Shown piece by piece: positions 10,560-23,897 of a DNA stretch of 64,000 nucleotides. The translations under genes and the position numbers were made by a program. How positions within the stretch are numbered: the stretch's first letter is position 1; each line of letters starts with the position of its first letter. The notes under the pieces were generated by a model that was not told the origin of the DNA, did no database searches, and saw only the letters and a list, made by a program, of their open reading frames with translations. Source of the stretch: Atherix ibis (Eukaryota > Arthropoda > Insecta > Diptera > Athericidae); contig OY282610.1 of the NCBI GenBank assembly GCA_958298945.1, positions 52,521,667-52,585,666 of the forward strand, written 5' to 3'.

Positions 10560-11630
10560 AATTTAATGATCTTTTGGCAAATTTTTCTCAAAACTCCCAC
10601 CGAAATTTATCGTGACATGTAATTTTCCTTCCAATCATTATATTAAGAGTCATAGAAGGTTTGCCTGAAAGTGTGCAATGACACCACAAAATAAATTCTA
10701 AAAAACCTTAATTTTTATACAAAAAAAACGAATTTTAATAAAGAAAACAATTAATTTTATGAATTTTTTCTCAAAATCACCAACAAAAATTTATCCAGAA
10801 ATGATATTCTCATTCCAATCGAGAAAATATGCATTGGAGAAGCTTTGCCTGAAAGTACGCAATGACACCATAAAAACAATTCTAAAAACCTTAATTTTTA
10901 TACAAAAAAAATGAATTTTAAGAAAGAAAACCATAAATTTTATGAATTTTTTCTCAAAACCACCAACAAAAATTTATCCAGAAAGAATTTTCTCATTCCA
11001 ATGAGAATAATATGAATTGGAGAAGCTTTGCCTGAAAGTGCACAATCATACCCCAAACAAACATCTCTAAAAAACCACCATTTTCATAGAGAAAAACAAA
11101 TTTTAAGAGAAAGTGGACTTAGTGTAATTATTGTTGCCTCCTATTTTTTGAGAAAACTGGGTGCCTGGTGTAAAAATTGGATTTTCGTGAATATTGTCAC
11201 AAATTTTCGAATTTTTGTGGTTTTTTGCATATCTTTAGGTGGTCAATTTATTTTGCTTTCAGTAAATAAAAAATTTAATTTTAGGCAATTTTTTTTTAAT
11301 AGTGCTCACAAAAATTTATTCTGAAAGGATATTCCTTTTTCGATCAGGATAATATGGATCTAGAAGGCTATGTTAAAGTGTATGTAATGAAACCATGAAA
11401 CAAATTGCCATTTTTATCCAAAAAAGCAAACTTTATTTTTAAAAAAATACAGCGAACTTTAGGTATTTTTTTTTAAAACGCCTGGAAAAAAAATTTCCTG
11501 TAAGGACTTTTTTAGTCCGATCAGGATAATAACAATAATTATTAGTTTCACATATGTATGCGCATTAACATCATTAAACAAATTTTCGAAAAAATTTCCT
11601 TTTTCATAGAAAAATAGAAATTTAAAAAAA
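10560..11630 (+). repeat. HOR unit U8, n=1
   Basis: Composition is F-(d/e)-B-C-D-E. The single A monomer has the front AATAAAG...CAATTAA and the back of e (AAATGATATTC, GCCTGAAAG, ACAATTCT), as expected for unequal exchange that removed everything between. C has GTGTAATTATTG and E has AACAATAATT, shared with U5. Confidence 0.9.
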
Positions 11631-12699
11631 AATTTAATGATCTTTTGGCAAATTTTTCTCAAAACTCCCACCAAAATTTATCGTGACATGTCATTTTCCT
11701 TCCAATCATTATATTAAGAGTCATAGAAGGTTTGCCTGAAAGTGTGCAATGACACCAAAAAATAAATTCTAAAAACCCTTAATTTTTATACAAAAAAAAC
11801 GAATTTTAATAAAGAAAACAATTAATTTTATGAATTTTTTCTCAAAATCACCTACAAAAATTTATCCAGAAAGGATATTCTCATTCCAAACGAGAAAATA
11901 TGCATTGGAGAAGCTTTGCCTAAAAGTACGCAATGACACCATAAAAACCGTTCTAAAAACCTTAATTTTTATACAAAAAAATGAATTTTAAGAAAGAAAA
12001 CCATAAATTTTATGAATTTTTTCTCAAAACCACCAACAAAAATTTATCCAGAAAGAATTTTCTCATTCCAATGAGAATAATATGAATTGGAGAAGCTTTG
12101 CCTGAAAGTGCACAATCATACCCCAAACAAACATCTCCAAAAAACCACCATTTTCATAGAGAAAAACAAATTTTAAGAGAAAGTGGACTCAGTGTAATAA
12201 TTGTTGCCTCCTATTTTTTGAGAAAACTGGGTGCCTGGTGTAAAAATTGGATTTTCGTGAATATTGTCACAAATTTTCGAATTTTTGTGGTTTTTTGCAT
12301 ATCTTTAGGTGGTCAATTTATTTTGCTTTCAGTAAATAAAAAATTTAATTTTAGGCAATTTTTTTTTAATAGTGCTCACAAAAATTTATTCTGAAAGGAT
12401 ATTCCTTTTTCGATCAGGATAATATGGATCTAGAAGGCTATGTTAAAGTGTATGTAATGAAACCATGAAACAAATTGCCATTTTTATCCAAAAAAGCAAA
12501 CTTTATTTTTTAAAAAATACAGCGAACTTTAGGTATTTTTTTTTAAAACGCCTGGAAAAAATTTTCCTGTAAGGACTTTTTTAGTCCGATCAGGATAATA
12601 AGAATAATTATTAGTTTCACATATGTATGCGCATTAACATCATTAAACAAATTTTCGAAAAAATTTCCTTTTTCATAGAAAAATAGAAATTTAAAAAAA
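11631..12699 (+). repeat. HOR unit U9, n=1
   Basis: Composition is F-d-B-C-D-E, one of the shortest intact units (1069 bp). F has CCACCAAAATTT and CACCAAAAAATAA. The d monomer has CACCTACAAAA and CCAAACGAG, and it ends in an e-like ATGAATTTT. Confidence 0.9.
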
Positions 12700-14320
12700 A
12701 ATTTAATGATCTTTTGGCAAATTTTTCTCAAAACTCCCACCGAAATTTATCGTGACATGTCATTTTCCTTCCAATCATTATATTAAGAGTCATAGAAGGT
12801 TTGCCTGAAAGTGTGCAATGATACCACAAAATAAATTCTAAAAAACCTTAATTTTTATACAAAAAAAACGAATTTTAATAAAGAAAACAATTAATTTTAT
12901 GAATTTTTTCTCAAAATCACCAACAAAAATTTATCCAGAAAGGATATTCTCATTCCAATCGAGAAAATATGTATTGAAGAAGCTTTGCCTGAAAGTACGC
13001 AATGACACCATAAAAACAATTCTAAAAACCTTAATTTGTATACAAAAAAAAACGAATTTAAAGAAAGAAAACTATAAATTTTATGAATTTTTTCTCAAAA
13101 TCACAAACAAAAATTTATCCAGAAAGGATATTCTCATTCCAATCGAGAAAATATGTATTGGAGAAGCTTTGCCTGAAAGTACGCAATGACACCATAAAAA
13201 CAATTCTAAAAACCTTAATTTGTATACAAAAAAAAACGAATTTTAGGAAAGAAAACTATAAATTTTATGAATTTTTTCTCAAAATCACCAACAAAAATTT
13301 ATCCAGAAAGGATATTCTCATTCCAATCGAGAAAATATGCATTGGAGAAGCTTTGCCTAAAAGTACGCAATGACACCATAAAAACCGTTCTAAAAACCTT
13401 AATTTTTATACAAAAAAAAACGAATTTTAAGAAAGAAAACCATAAATTTTATGAATTTTTTCTCAAAATCACCAACAAAAATTTATCCAGAAATGATATT
13501 CTCATTCCAATCGAGAAAATATGCATTGGAGAAGCTTTGCCTGAAAGTACGCAATGACACCATAAAAACAATTCTAAAAACCTTAATTTTTATACAAAAA
13601 AAATGAATTTTAAGAACGAAAACCATAAATTTTATGAATTTTTTCTCAAAACCACCAACAAAAATTTATCCAGAAAGAATTTTCTCATTCCAATGAGAAT
13701 AATATGAATTGGAGAAGCTTTGCCTGAAAGTGCACAATCATACCCCAAACAAACATCTCCAAAAAATCACCATTTTCATAGAGAAAAACAAATTTTAAGA
13801 GAAAGTGGACTCAGTGTAATAATTGTTGCCTCCTATTTTTTGAGAAAACTGGGTGCCTGGTGTAAAAATTGGATTTTCGTGAATATTGTCACAAATTTTC
13901 GAATTTTTGTGGTTTTTTGCATATCTTTAGGTGGTCAATTTATTTTGCTTTCAGTAAATAAAAAATTTAATTTTAGGCAATTTTTTTTTAATAGTGCTCA
14001 AAAAAATTTATTCTGAAAGGATATTCCTTTTTCGATCAGGATAATATGGATCTATAAGGCTATGTTAAAGTGTATGTAATGAAACCATGAAACAAATTGC
14101 CATTTTTATCCAAAAAAGCAAACTTTATTTTTAAAAAAATACAGCGAACTTTAGGTATTTTTTTTTAAACCGCCTGGAAAAAATTTTCCTGTAAGGACTT
14201 TTTTAGTCCGATCAGGATAATAGGAATAATTATTAGTTTCACATATGTATGCGCATTCACATCATTAAACAAATTTTCGAAAAAATTTCCTTTTTCATAG
14301 AAAAATAGAAATTTAAAAAA
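12700..14320 (+). repeat. HOR unit U10, n=4
   Basis: Composition is F-a-b-c-e-B-C-D-E. Variants are TATTGAAGAAGC in a, ATCACAAACAAA in b, AAGAACGAAAACC at the start of B, and GGATCTATAAGG in D, which removes the XbaI site. Confidence 0.9.
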
Positions 14321-15758
14321 AATTTAATGATCTTTTGGCAAATTTTTCTCAAAACTCCCACCGAAATTTATCGTGACATGTCATTTTCCTTCCAATCATT
14401 ATATGAAGAGTCATAGAAGGTTTGCCTGAAAGTGTGCAATGACACCACAAAATAAATTCTAAAAAACCTTAATTTTTATACAAAAAAAAACGAATTTTAA
14501 TAAAGAAAACAATTAATTTTATGAATTTTTTCTCAAAATCACCAACAAAAATTTATCCAGAAAGGATATTCTCATTCCAATCGAGAAAATATGTATTGGA
14601 GAAGCTTTGCCTGAAAGTACGCAATGACATCATAAAAACAATTCTAAAAACCTTAATTTGTATACAAAAAAAAACGAATTTTAAGAAAAAAAACAATTAA
14701 TTTTATGAATTTTTTCTCAAAATCACCAACAAAAATTTATCCAGAAAGGATATTCTCATTCCAATCGAGAAAATATGCATTGGAGAAGCTTTGCCTAAAA
14801 GTACGCAATGACACCATAAAAACCGTTCTAAAAACCTTAATTTTTATACAAAAAAAACGAATTTTAAGAAAGAAAACCATAAATTTTATGAATTTTTTCT
14901 CAAAATCACCAACAAAAATTTATCCAGAAATGATATTCTCATTCCAATCGAGAAAATATGCATTGGAGAAGCTTTGCCTGAAAGTACGCAATGACACCAT
15001 AAAAACAATTCTAAAAACCTTAATTTTTATACAAAAAAAATGAATTTTAAGAAAGAAAACCATAAATTTTATGAATTTTTTCTCAAAACCACCAACAAAA
15101 ATTTATCCAGAAAGAATTTTCTCATTCCAATGAGAATAATATGAATTGGAGAAGCTTTGCCTGAAAGTGCACAATCATACCCCAAACAAACATCTCCAAA
15201 AAACCACCATTTTCATAGAGAAAAACAAATTTTAAGAGAAAGTGGACTCAGTGTAATAATTGTTGCCTCCTATTTTTTGAGAAAACTGGGTGCCTGGTGT
15301 AAAAATTGGATTTTCGTGAATATTGTCACAAATTTTCGAATTTTTGTGGTTTTTTGCATATCTTTAGGTAGTCAATTTATTTTGCTTTCAGTAAATAAAA
15401 AATTTAATTTTAGGCAATTTTTTTTTAATAGTGCTCACAAAAATTTATTCTGAAAGGATATTCCTTTTTCGATCAGGATAATATGGATCTTGAAGGCTAT
15501 GTTAAAGTGTATGTAATGAAACCATGAAACAAATTGCCATTTTTATCCAAAAAAGCAAACTTTATTTTTAAAAAAATACAGCGAACTTTAGGTATTTTTT
15601 TTTAAAACGCCTGGAAAAAATTTTCCTGTAAGGACTTTTTTAGTCCGATCAGGATAATAAGAATAATTATTAGTTTCACATATGTATGCGCATTAACATC
15701 ATTAAACAAATTTTCGAAAAAATTTCCTTTTTCATAGAAAAATAGAAATTTAAAAAAA
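14321..15758 (+). repeat. HOR unit U11, n=3
   Basis: Composition is F-a-d-e-B-C-D-E. F has ATTATATGAAGAG; the d monomer begins AAGAAAAAAAACAATTAA; C has TTTAGGTAGTC, shared with U12; D has GGATCTTGAAGG, which removes XbaI. Confidence 0.9.
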
Positions 15759-17036
15759 AATTTAATGATCTTTTGGCAAATTTTTCTCAAAACTCCCACC
15801 GAAATTTATCGTGACATGTTATTTTCCTTCCAATCATTATATTAAGAGTCATAGAAGGTTTGCCTGAAAGTGTGCAATGACACCACAAAATAAATTCTAA
15901 AAAACCTTAATTTTTATACAAAAAAAACGAATTTTAATAAAGAAAACAATTAATTTTATGAATTTTTTCTCAAAATCACCAACAAAAATTTATCCAGAAA
16001 GGATATTCTCATTCCAAACGAAAAAATATGTATTACAGAAGCTTTGCCTGAAAGTACGCAATGACACCATAAAAACAATTCTAAAAACCTTAATTTGTAT
16101 ACAAAAAAAAAACGAATTTTAAGAAAGAAAACTATAAATTTTATGAATTTTTTCTCAAAATCACCAACAAAAATTTATCCAGAAAGGATATTCTCATTCC
16201 AATCGAGAAAATATGTATTGGAGAAGCTTTGCCTGAAAGTACGCAATGACACCATAAAAACAATTCTAAAAACCTTAATTTAATACAAAAAAAACGAATT
16301 TTAAGAAAGAAAACCATAAATTTTATGAATTTTTTCTCAAAATCACCAACAAAAATTTATCCAGAAATGATATTCTCATTCCAATCGAGAAAATATGCAT
16401 TGGAGAAGCTTTGCCTGAAAGTACGCAATGACACCATAAAAACATATCTAAAAACCTTAATTTTTATACATCTCCAAAAAACCACCATTTTCATAGAGAA
16501 AAACAAATTTTAAGAGAAAGTGGACTCAGTGTAATAATTGTTGCCTCCTATTTTTTGAGAAAACTGGGTGCCTGGTGTAAAAATTGGATTTTCGTGAATA
16601 TTGTCACAAATTTTCGAATTTTTGTGGTTTTTTGCATATCTTTAGGTAGTCAATTTATTTTGCTTTCAGTAAATAAAAAATTTAATTTTAGGCAATTTTT
16701 TTTTAATAGTGCTCACAAAAATTTATTCTGAAAGGATATTCCTTTTTCGATCAGGATAATATGGATCTAGAAGGCTATGTTAAAGTGTATGTAATGAAAC
16801 CATGAAACAAATTGCCATTTTTATCCAAAAAAGCAAACTTTATTTTTAAAAAAATACAGCGAACTTTAGGTATTTTTTTTTAAAACGCCTGGAAAAAATT
16901 TTCCTGTAAGGACTTTTTTAGTCCGATCAGGATAATAAGAATAATTATTAGTTTCACATATGTATGCGCATTAACATCATTAAACAAATTTTCGAAAAAA
17001 TTTCCTTTTTCATAGAAAAATAGAAATTTAAAAAAA
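15759..17036 (+). repeat. HOR unit U12, n=3, B mostly deleted
   Basis: Composition is F-a-b-e-(last part of B)-C-D-E. F has GACATGTTATTTT. The a monomer has CCAAACGAAAAAATATG and GTATTACAG, all shared with U13. The length, 1278 bp, is about 159 bp short of a normal n=3 unit because e runs straight into the CATCTCC part of B. Confidence 0.9.
16462..16478 (+). other. Deletion junction e / B tail
   Basis: TTTTTATACA of the e monomer is joined directly to TCTCCAAAAAACC of B. The shared ACA at the join is consistent with microhomology-mediated or slippage deletion of about 159 bp, including the B dyad and its HindIII site. Confidence 0.85.
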
Positions 17037-18476
17037 AATTTAATGATCTTTTGGCAAATTTTTCTCAAAACTCCCACCGAAATTTATCGTGACATGTTAT
17101 TTTCCTTCCAATCATTATATTAAGAGTCATAGAAGGTTTGCCTGAAAGTGTGCAATGACACCACAAAATAAATTCTAAAAAACCTTAATTTTTATACAAA
17201 AAAAAACGAATTTTAATAAAGAAAACAATTAATTTTATGAATTTTTTCTCAAAATCACCAACAAAAATTTATCCAGAAAGGATATTCTCATTCCAAACGA
17301 AAAAATATGTATTACAGAAGCTTTGCCTGAAAGTACGCAATGACACCATAAAAACAATTCTAAAAACCTTAATTTGTATACAAAAAAAAAACGAATTTTA
17401 AGAAAGAAAACTATAAATTTTATGAATTTTTTCTCAAAATCACCAACAAAAATTTATCCAGAAAGGATATTCTCATTCCAATCGAGAAAATATGTATTGG
17501 AGAAGCTTTGCCTGAAAGTACGCAATGACACCATAAAAACAATTCTAAAAACCTTAATGTTTATACAAAAAAAAACGAATTTTAAGAAAGAAAACCATAA
17601 ATTTTATGAATTTTTTCTCAAAATCACCAACAAAAATTTATCCAGAAATGATATTCTCATTCCAATCGAGAAAATATGCATTGGAGAAGCTTTGCCTAAA
17701 AGTACGCAATGACACCATAAAAACAATTCTAAAAACCTTAATTTTTATACAAAAAAAATGAATTTTAAGAAAGAAAACCATAAATTTTATGAATTTTTTC
17801 TCAAAACCACCAACAAAAATTTATCCAGAAAGAATTTTCTCATTCCAATGAGAAAAATATGAATTGGAGAAGCTTTGCCTGAAAGTGCACAATCATACCC
17901 CAAACAAACATCTCCAAAAAACCACCATTTTCATAGAGAAAAACAAATTTTAAGAGAAAGTGGACTCAGTGTAATAATTGTTGCCTCCTATTTTTTGAGA
18001 AAACTGGGTGCCTGGTGTAAAAATTGGATTTTCGTGAATATTGTCACAAATTTTCGAATTTTTGTGGTTTTTTGCATATTTTTAGGTGGTCAATTTATTT
18101 TACTTTCAGTAAATAAAAAATTTAATTTTAGGCAATTTTTTTTTAATAGTGCTCACAAAAATTTATTCTGAAAGGATATTCCTTTTTCGATCAGGATAAT
18201 ATGGATCTAGAAGGCTATGTTAAAGTGTATGTAATGAAACCATGAAACAAATTGCCATTTTTATCCAAAAAAGCAAACTTTATTTTTAAAAAAATACAGC
18301 GAACTTTAGGTATTTTTTTTTTAAACGCCTGGAAAAAATTTTCCTGTAAGGACTTTTTTAGTCCGATCAGGATAATAAGAATAATTATTAGTTTCACATA
18401 TGTATGCGCATTAACATCATTAAACAAATTTTCGAAAAAATTTCCTTTTTCATAGAAAAATAGAAATTATAAAAAA
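17037..18476 (+). repeat. HOR unit U13, n=3
   Basis: Composition is F-a-b-e-B-C-D-E. F and a share the private variants of U12 at an offset of 1278 bp. The b monomer ends TTAATGTTTATAC and e has GCCTAAAAG. B has AATGAGAAAAATATG, extending the dyad arms to 10 bp. C has GCATATTTTTAGG. Confidence 0.9.
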
Positions 18477-19202
18477 AAATTAATGATCTTTTGGCAAATT
18501 TTTCTCAAAACTCCCACCGAAATTTATCGTGACATGTCATTTTCCTTCCAATCATTATATTAAGAGTCATAGAAGGTTTGCCTGAAAGTGTGCAATGACA
18601 CCACAAAATAAATTCTAAAAAACCTTAATTTTTATACAAAAAAAACGAATTTTAATAAAGAAAACAATTAATTTTATGAATTTTTTCTCAAAATCACCAA
18701 CAAAAATTTATCCAGAAAGGATATTCTCATTCCAATCGAGAAAATATGTATTGGAGAAGCTTTGCCTGAAAGTACGCAATGACACCATAAAAACAATTCT
18801 AAAAACCTTAATTTGTATACAAAAAAAAAAACGAATTTTAAGAAAGAAAACTATAAATTTTATGAATTTTTTCTCAAAATCACCAACAAAAATTTATCCA
18901 GAAAGGATATTCTCATTCCAATCGAGAAAATATGTATTGGAGAAGCTTTGCCTGAAAGTACGCAATGACACCATAAAAACAATTCTAAAAACCTTAATTT
19001 GTATACAAAAAAATTCGAATTTTAGGAAAGAAAACTATAAATTTAATGAATTTTTTCTCAAAATCACCAACAAAAATTTATCCAGAAAGGATATTCTCAT
19101 TCCAGTCGAGAAAATATGTATTGGAGAAGCTTTGCCTGAAAGTACGCAATGACACCATAAAAACCGTTCTAAAAACCTTAATTTTTATACAAAAAAAAAA
19201 CG

Positions 19203-19385
19203 AATTTTAATAAAGAAAACAATTAATTTTATGAATTTTTTCTCAAAATCACCAACAAAAATTTATCCAGAAAGGATATTCTCATTCCAATCGAGAAAAT
19301 ATGCATTGGAGAAGCTTTGCCTAAAAGTACGCAATGACACCATAAAAACCGTTCTAAAAACCTTAATTTTTATACAAAAAAAACG
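19203..19385 (+). repeat. Reference A monomer, subtype d (183 bp)
   Basis: Subtype d combines the 5' end of a (AATAAAG...CAATTAA) with the 3' diagnostics of c (GCATTGG, GCCTAAAAG, ACCGTTCT, TTTTTATAC). It sits between c and e in five-monomer blocks and can be the only A monomer in short units such as U9. Confidence 0.88.
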
Positions 19386-19570
19386 AATTTTAAGAAAGAA
19401 AACCATAAATTTTATGAATTTTTTCTCAAAATCACCAACAAAAATTTATCCAGAAAGGATATTCTCATTCCAATCGAGAAAATATGTATTGGAGAAGCTT
19501 TGCCTGAAAGTACGCAATGACACCATAAAAACAATTCTAAAAACCTTAATTTGTATACAAAAAAAAAACG
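19386..19570 (+). repeat. Recombinant monomer x (e/a) in U14
   Basis: The front is e type (AAGAAAG...CCATAAA). From AGGATATTC onward it is a/b type (GTATTGG, ACAATTCT, TTTGTATAC). It lies exactly where a four-monomer duplication would join, so it is the expected crossover product between an e and an a monomer out of register. Confidence 0.85.
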
Positions 19571-21020
19571 AATTTTAAGAAAGAAAACTATAAATTTTAT
19601 GAATTTTTTCTCAAAATCACCAACAAAAATTTATCCAGAAAGGATATTCTCATTCCAATCGAGAAAATATGTATTGGAGAAGCTTTGCCTGAAAGTACGC
19701 AATGACACCATAAAAACAATTCTAAAAACCTTAATTTGTATACAAAAAAATTCGAATTTTAGGAAAGAAAACTATAAATTTAATGAATTTTTTCTCAAAA
19801 TCACCAACAAAAATTTATCCAGAAAGGATATTCTCATTCCAATCGAGAAAATATGTATTGGAGAAGCTTTGCCTGAAAGTACGCAATGACACCATAAAAA
19901 CCGTTCTAAAAACCTTAATTTTTATACAAAAAAAAAACGAATTTTAATAAAGAAAACAATTAATTTTATGAATTTTTTCTCAAAATCACCAACAAAAATT
20001 TATCCAGAAAGGATATTCTCATTCCAATCGAGAAAATATGCATTGGAGAAGCTTTGCCTAAAAGTACGCAATGACACCATAAAAACCGTTCTAAAAACCT
20101 TAATTTTTATACAAAAAAAACGAATTTTAAGAAAGAAAACCATAAATTTTATGAATTTTTTCTCAAAATCACCAACAAAAATTTATCCAGAAATGATATT
20201 CTCATTCCAATCGAGAAAATATGCATTGGAGAAGCTTTGCCTGAAAGTACGCAATGACACCATAAAAACAATTCTAAAAACCTTAATTTTTATACAAAAA
20301 AAATTAATTTTAAGAAAGAAAACCATAAATTTTATGAATTTTTTCTCAAAACCACCAACAAAAATTTATCCAGAAAGAATTTTCTCATTCCAATGAGAAA
20401 AATATGAATTGGAGAAGCTTTGCCTGAAAGTGCACAATCATACCCCAAACAAACATCTCCAAAAAACCACCATTTTCATAGAGAAAAACAAATTTTAAGA
20501 GAAAGTGGACTCAGTGTAATAATTGTTGCCTCCTATTTTTTGAGAAAACTGGGTGCCTGGTGTAAAAATTGGATTTTCGTGAATATTGTCACAAATTTTC
20601 GAATTTTTGTGGTTTTTTGCATATCTTTAGGTGGTCAATTTATTTTGCTTTCAGTAAATAAAAAATTTAATTTTAGGCAATTTGTTTTTAATAGTGCTCA
20701 CAAAAATTTATTCTGAAAGGCTATTCCTTTTTCGATCAGGATAATATGGATCTAGAAGGCTATGTTAAAGTGTATGTAATGAAACCATGAAACAAATTGC
20801 CATTTTTATCCAAAAAAGCAAACTTTATTTTTAAAAAAATACAGCGAACTTTAGGTATTTTTTTTTAAAACGCCTGGAAAAAATTTTCCTGTAAGGACTT
20901 TTTTAGTCCGATCAGGATAATAAGAATAATTATTAGTTTCACATATGTATGCGCATTAACATCATTAAACAAATTTTCGAAAAAATTTCCTTTTTCATAG
21001 AAAAATAGAAATTTAAAAAA

Positions 21021-22091
21021 AATTTAATGATCTTTTGGCAAATTTTTCTCAAAACTCCCACCCAAATTTATCGTGACATGTCATTTTCCTTCGAATCATT
21101 ATATTAAGAGTCATAGAAGGTTTGCCTGAAAGTGTGCAATGACACCACAAAATAAATTCTAAAAAAACTTAATTTTTATACAAAAAAAACGAATTTTAAT
21201 AAAGAAAACAATTAATTTTATGAATTTTTTCTCAAAATCACCAACAAAAATTTATCCAGAAAGGATATTCTCATTCCAATCGAGAAAATATGTATTGGAG
21301 AAGCTTTGCCTGAAAATACGCAATGACACCATAAAAACAATTCTAAAAACCTTAATTTTTATACAAAAAAAATTAATTTTAAGAAAGAAAACCATAAATT
21401 TTATGAATTTTTTCTCAAAATCACCAACAAAAATTTATCCAGAAAGAATTTTCTCATTCCAATGAGAATAATATGAATTGGAGAAGCTTTGCCTGAAAGT
21501 GCACAATCATACCCCAAACAAACATCTCCAAAAAACCACCATTTTCATAGAGAAAAACAAATTTTAAGAGAAAGTGGACTCAGTGTAATAATTGTTGCCT
21601 CCTATTTTTTGAGAAAACTGGGTGCCTGGTGTAAAAATTGGATTTTCGTGAATATTGTCACAAATTTTCGAATTTTTGTGGTTTTTTGCATATCTTTAGG
21701 TGGTCAATTTATTTTGCTTTCAGTAAATAAAAAATTTAATTTTAGGCAATTTTTTTTTAATAGTGCTCACAAAAATTTATTCTGAAAGGATATTCCTTTT
21801 TCGATCAGGATAATATGGATCTAGAAGGCTATGTTAAAGTGTATGTAATGAAACCATGAAACAAATTGCCATTTTTATCCAAAAAAGCAAACTTTATTTT
21901 TTAAAAAATACAGAGAACTTTAGGTATTTTTTTTTTAAAACGCCTGGAAAAAATTTTCCTGTAAGGACTTTTTTAGTCCGATCAGGATAATAAGAATAAT
22001 TATTAGTTTCACATATGTATGCGCATTAACATCATTAAACAAATTTTCGAAAAAATTTCCGTTTTCATAGAAAAATAGAAATTTAAAAAAA
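21021..22091 (+). repeat. HOR unit U15, n=1
   Basis: Composition is F-(a/e)-B-C-D-E. The single A monomer has an a front, GTATTGG and GAAAATACGC, then an e-type TTTTTATAC. B keeps CTCAAAATCACC (A type) before switching to AGAATTTTCTC. F has CACCCAAATTT and CCTTCGAATC. Confidence 0.9.
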
Positions 22092-23897
22092 AATTTAATG
22101 ATCTTTTGGCAAATTTTTCTCAAAACTCCCACCGAAATTTATCGTGACATGTCATTTTCCTTCCAATCATTATATTAAGAGTCATAGAAGGTTTGCCTAA
22201 AAGTGTGCAATGACACCACAAAATAAATTCTAAAAAACCTTAATTTTTATACAAAAAAAAACGAATTTTAAGAAAGAAAACTATAAATTTTATGAATTTT
22301 TTCTCAAAATCACCAACAAAAATTTATCCAGAAAGGATATTCTCATTCCAATCGAGAAAATATATATTGGAGAAGCTTTGCCTGAAAGTACGCAATGACA
22401 CCATAAAAACAATTCTAAAAACCTTAATTTGTATACAAAAAAAAACGAATTTTAGGAAAGAAAACTATAAATTTTATGAATTTTTTCTCAAAATCACCAA
22501 CAAAAATTTATCCAGAAAGGATATTCTCATTCCAATCGAGAAAATATGCATTGGAGAAGCTTTGCCTAAAAGTACGCAATGACACCATAAAAACCGTTCT
22601 AAAAACCTTAATTTTTATACAAAAAAAACGAATTTTAATAAAGAAAACAATTAATTTTATGAATTTTTTCTCAAAATCACCAACAAAAATTTATCCAGAA
22701 AGGATATTCTCATTCCAATCGAGAAAATATGCATTGGAGAAGCTTTGCCTAAAAGTACGCAATGACACCATAAAAACCGTTCTAAAAACCTTAATTTTTA
22801 TACAAAAAAAAACGAATTTTAAGTAAGAAAACCATAAATTTTTTGAATTTTTTCTCAAAATCACTAACAAAAATTTATCCAGAAAGGATATTCTCATTCC
22901 AATCGAGAAAATATGCATTGGAGAAGCTTTGCCTAAAAGTACGCAATGACACCATAAAAACCGTTCTAAAAACCTTAATTTTTATACAAAAAAAAACGAA
23001 TTTTAATAAAGAAAACAATTAATTTTATGAATTTTTTCTCAAAATCACCAACAAAAATTTATCCAGAAAGGATATTCTCATTCCAATCGAGAAAATATGC
23101 ATTGGAGAAGCTTTGCCTGAAAGTACGCAATGACACCATAAAAACAATTCTAAAAACCTTAATTTTTATACAAAAAAAATGAATTTTAAGAAAGAAAACC
23201 ATAAATTTTATGAATTTTTTCTCAAAACCACCAACAAAAATTTATCCAGAAAGAATTTTCTCATTCCAATGAGAATAATATGAATTGGAGAAGCTTTGCC
23301 TGAAAGTGCACAATCATACCCCAAACAAACATCTCCAAAAAACCACCATTTTCATAGAGAAAAACAAATTTTAAGAGAAAGTGGACTCAGTGTAATAATT
23401 GTTGCCTCCTATTTTTTGAGAAAACTGGGTGCCTGGTGTAAAAATTGGATTTTCGTGAATATTGTCACAAATTTTCGAATTTTTGTGGTTTTTTGCATAT
23501 CTTTAGGTGGTCAATTTATTTTGCTTTCAGTAAATAAAAAATTTAATTTTAGGCAATTTTTTTTTAATAGTGCTCACAAAAATTTATTCTGAAAGGATAT
23601 TCCTTTTTCGATCAGGATAATATGGATCTAGAAGGCTATGTTAAAGTGTATGTAATGAAACCATGAAACAAATTGCCATTTTTATCCAAAAAAGCAAACT
23701 TTATTTTTAAAAAAATACAGCGAACTTTAGGTATTTTTTTTTAAAACGCCTGGAAAAAATTTTCCTGTAAGGACTTTTTTAGTCCGATCAGGATAATAAG
23801 AATAATTATTAGTTTCACATATGTATGCGCATTAACATCATTAAACAAATTTTCGAAAAAATTTCCTTTTTCATAGAAAAATAGAAATTTAAAAAAA
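22092..23897 (+). repeat. HOR unit U16, n=5
   Basis: Composition is F-b-c-d-d'-(d/e)-B-C-D-E; a is missing and b follows F directly. The d' monomer has AAGTAAG, TTTTTTGAATT and TCACTAAC. The AAGTAAG front recurs 1254 bp downstream in U17 and again in U18, marking a local family. Confidence 0.9.

Larger units (their letters stand above)
18477..21020 (+). repeat. HOR unit U14, n=9, longest unit
   Basis: Composition is F-a-b-c'-d-x-b-c'-d-e-B-C-D-E, 2544 bp. The block b-c'-d is repeated with a period of 737 bp. Both c' copies share AAAAATTCGAATTTTAGG and AATTTAATGAA and combine GTATTGG with ACCGTTCT. B has the same AATGAGAAAAATATG as U13. C has CAATTTGTTTTTAA near its end. Confidence 0.93.
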
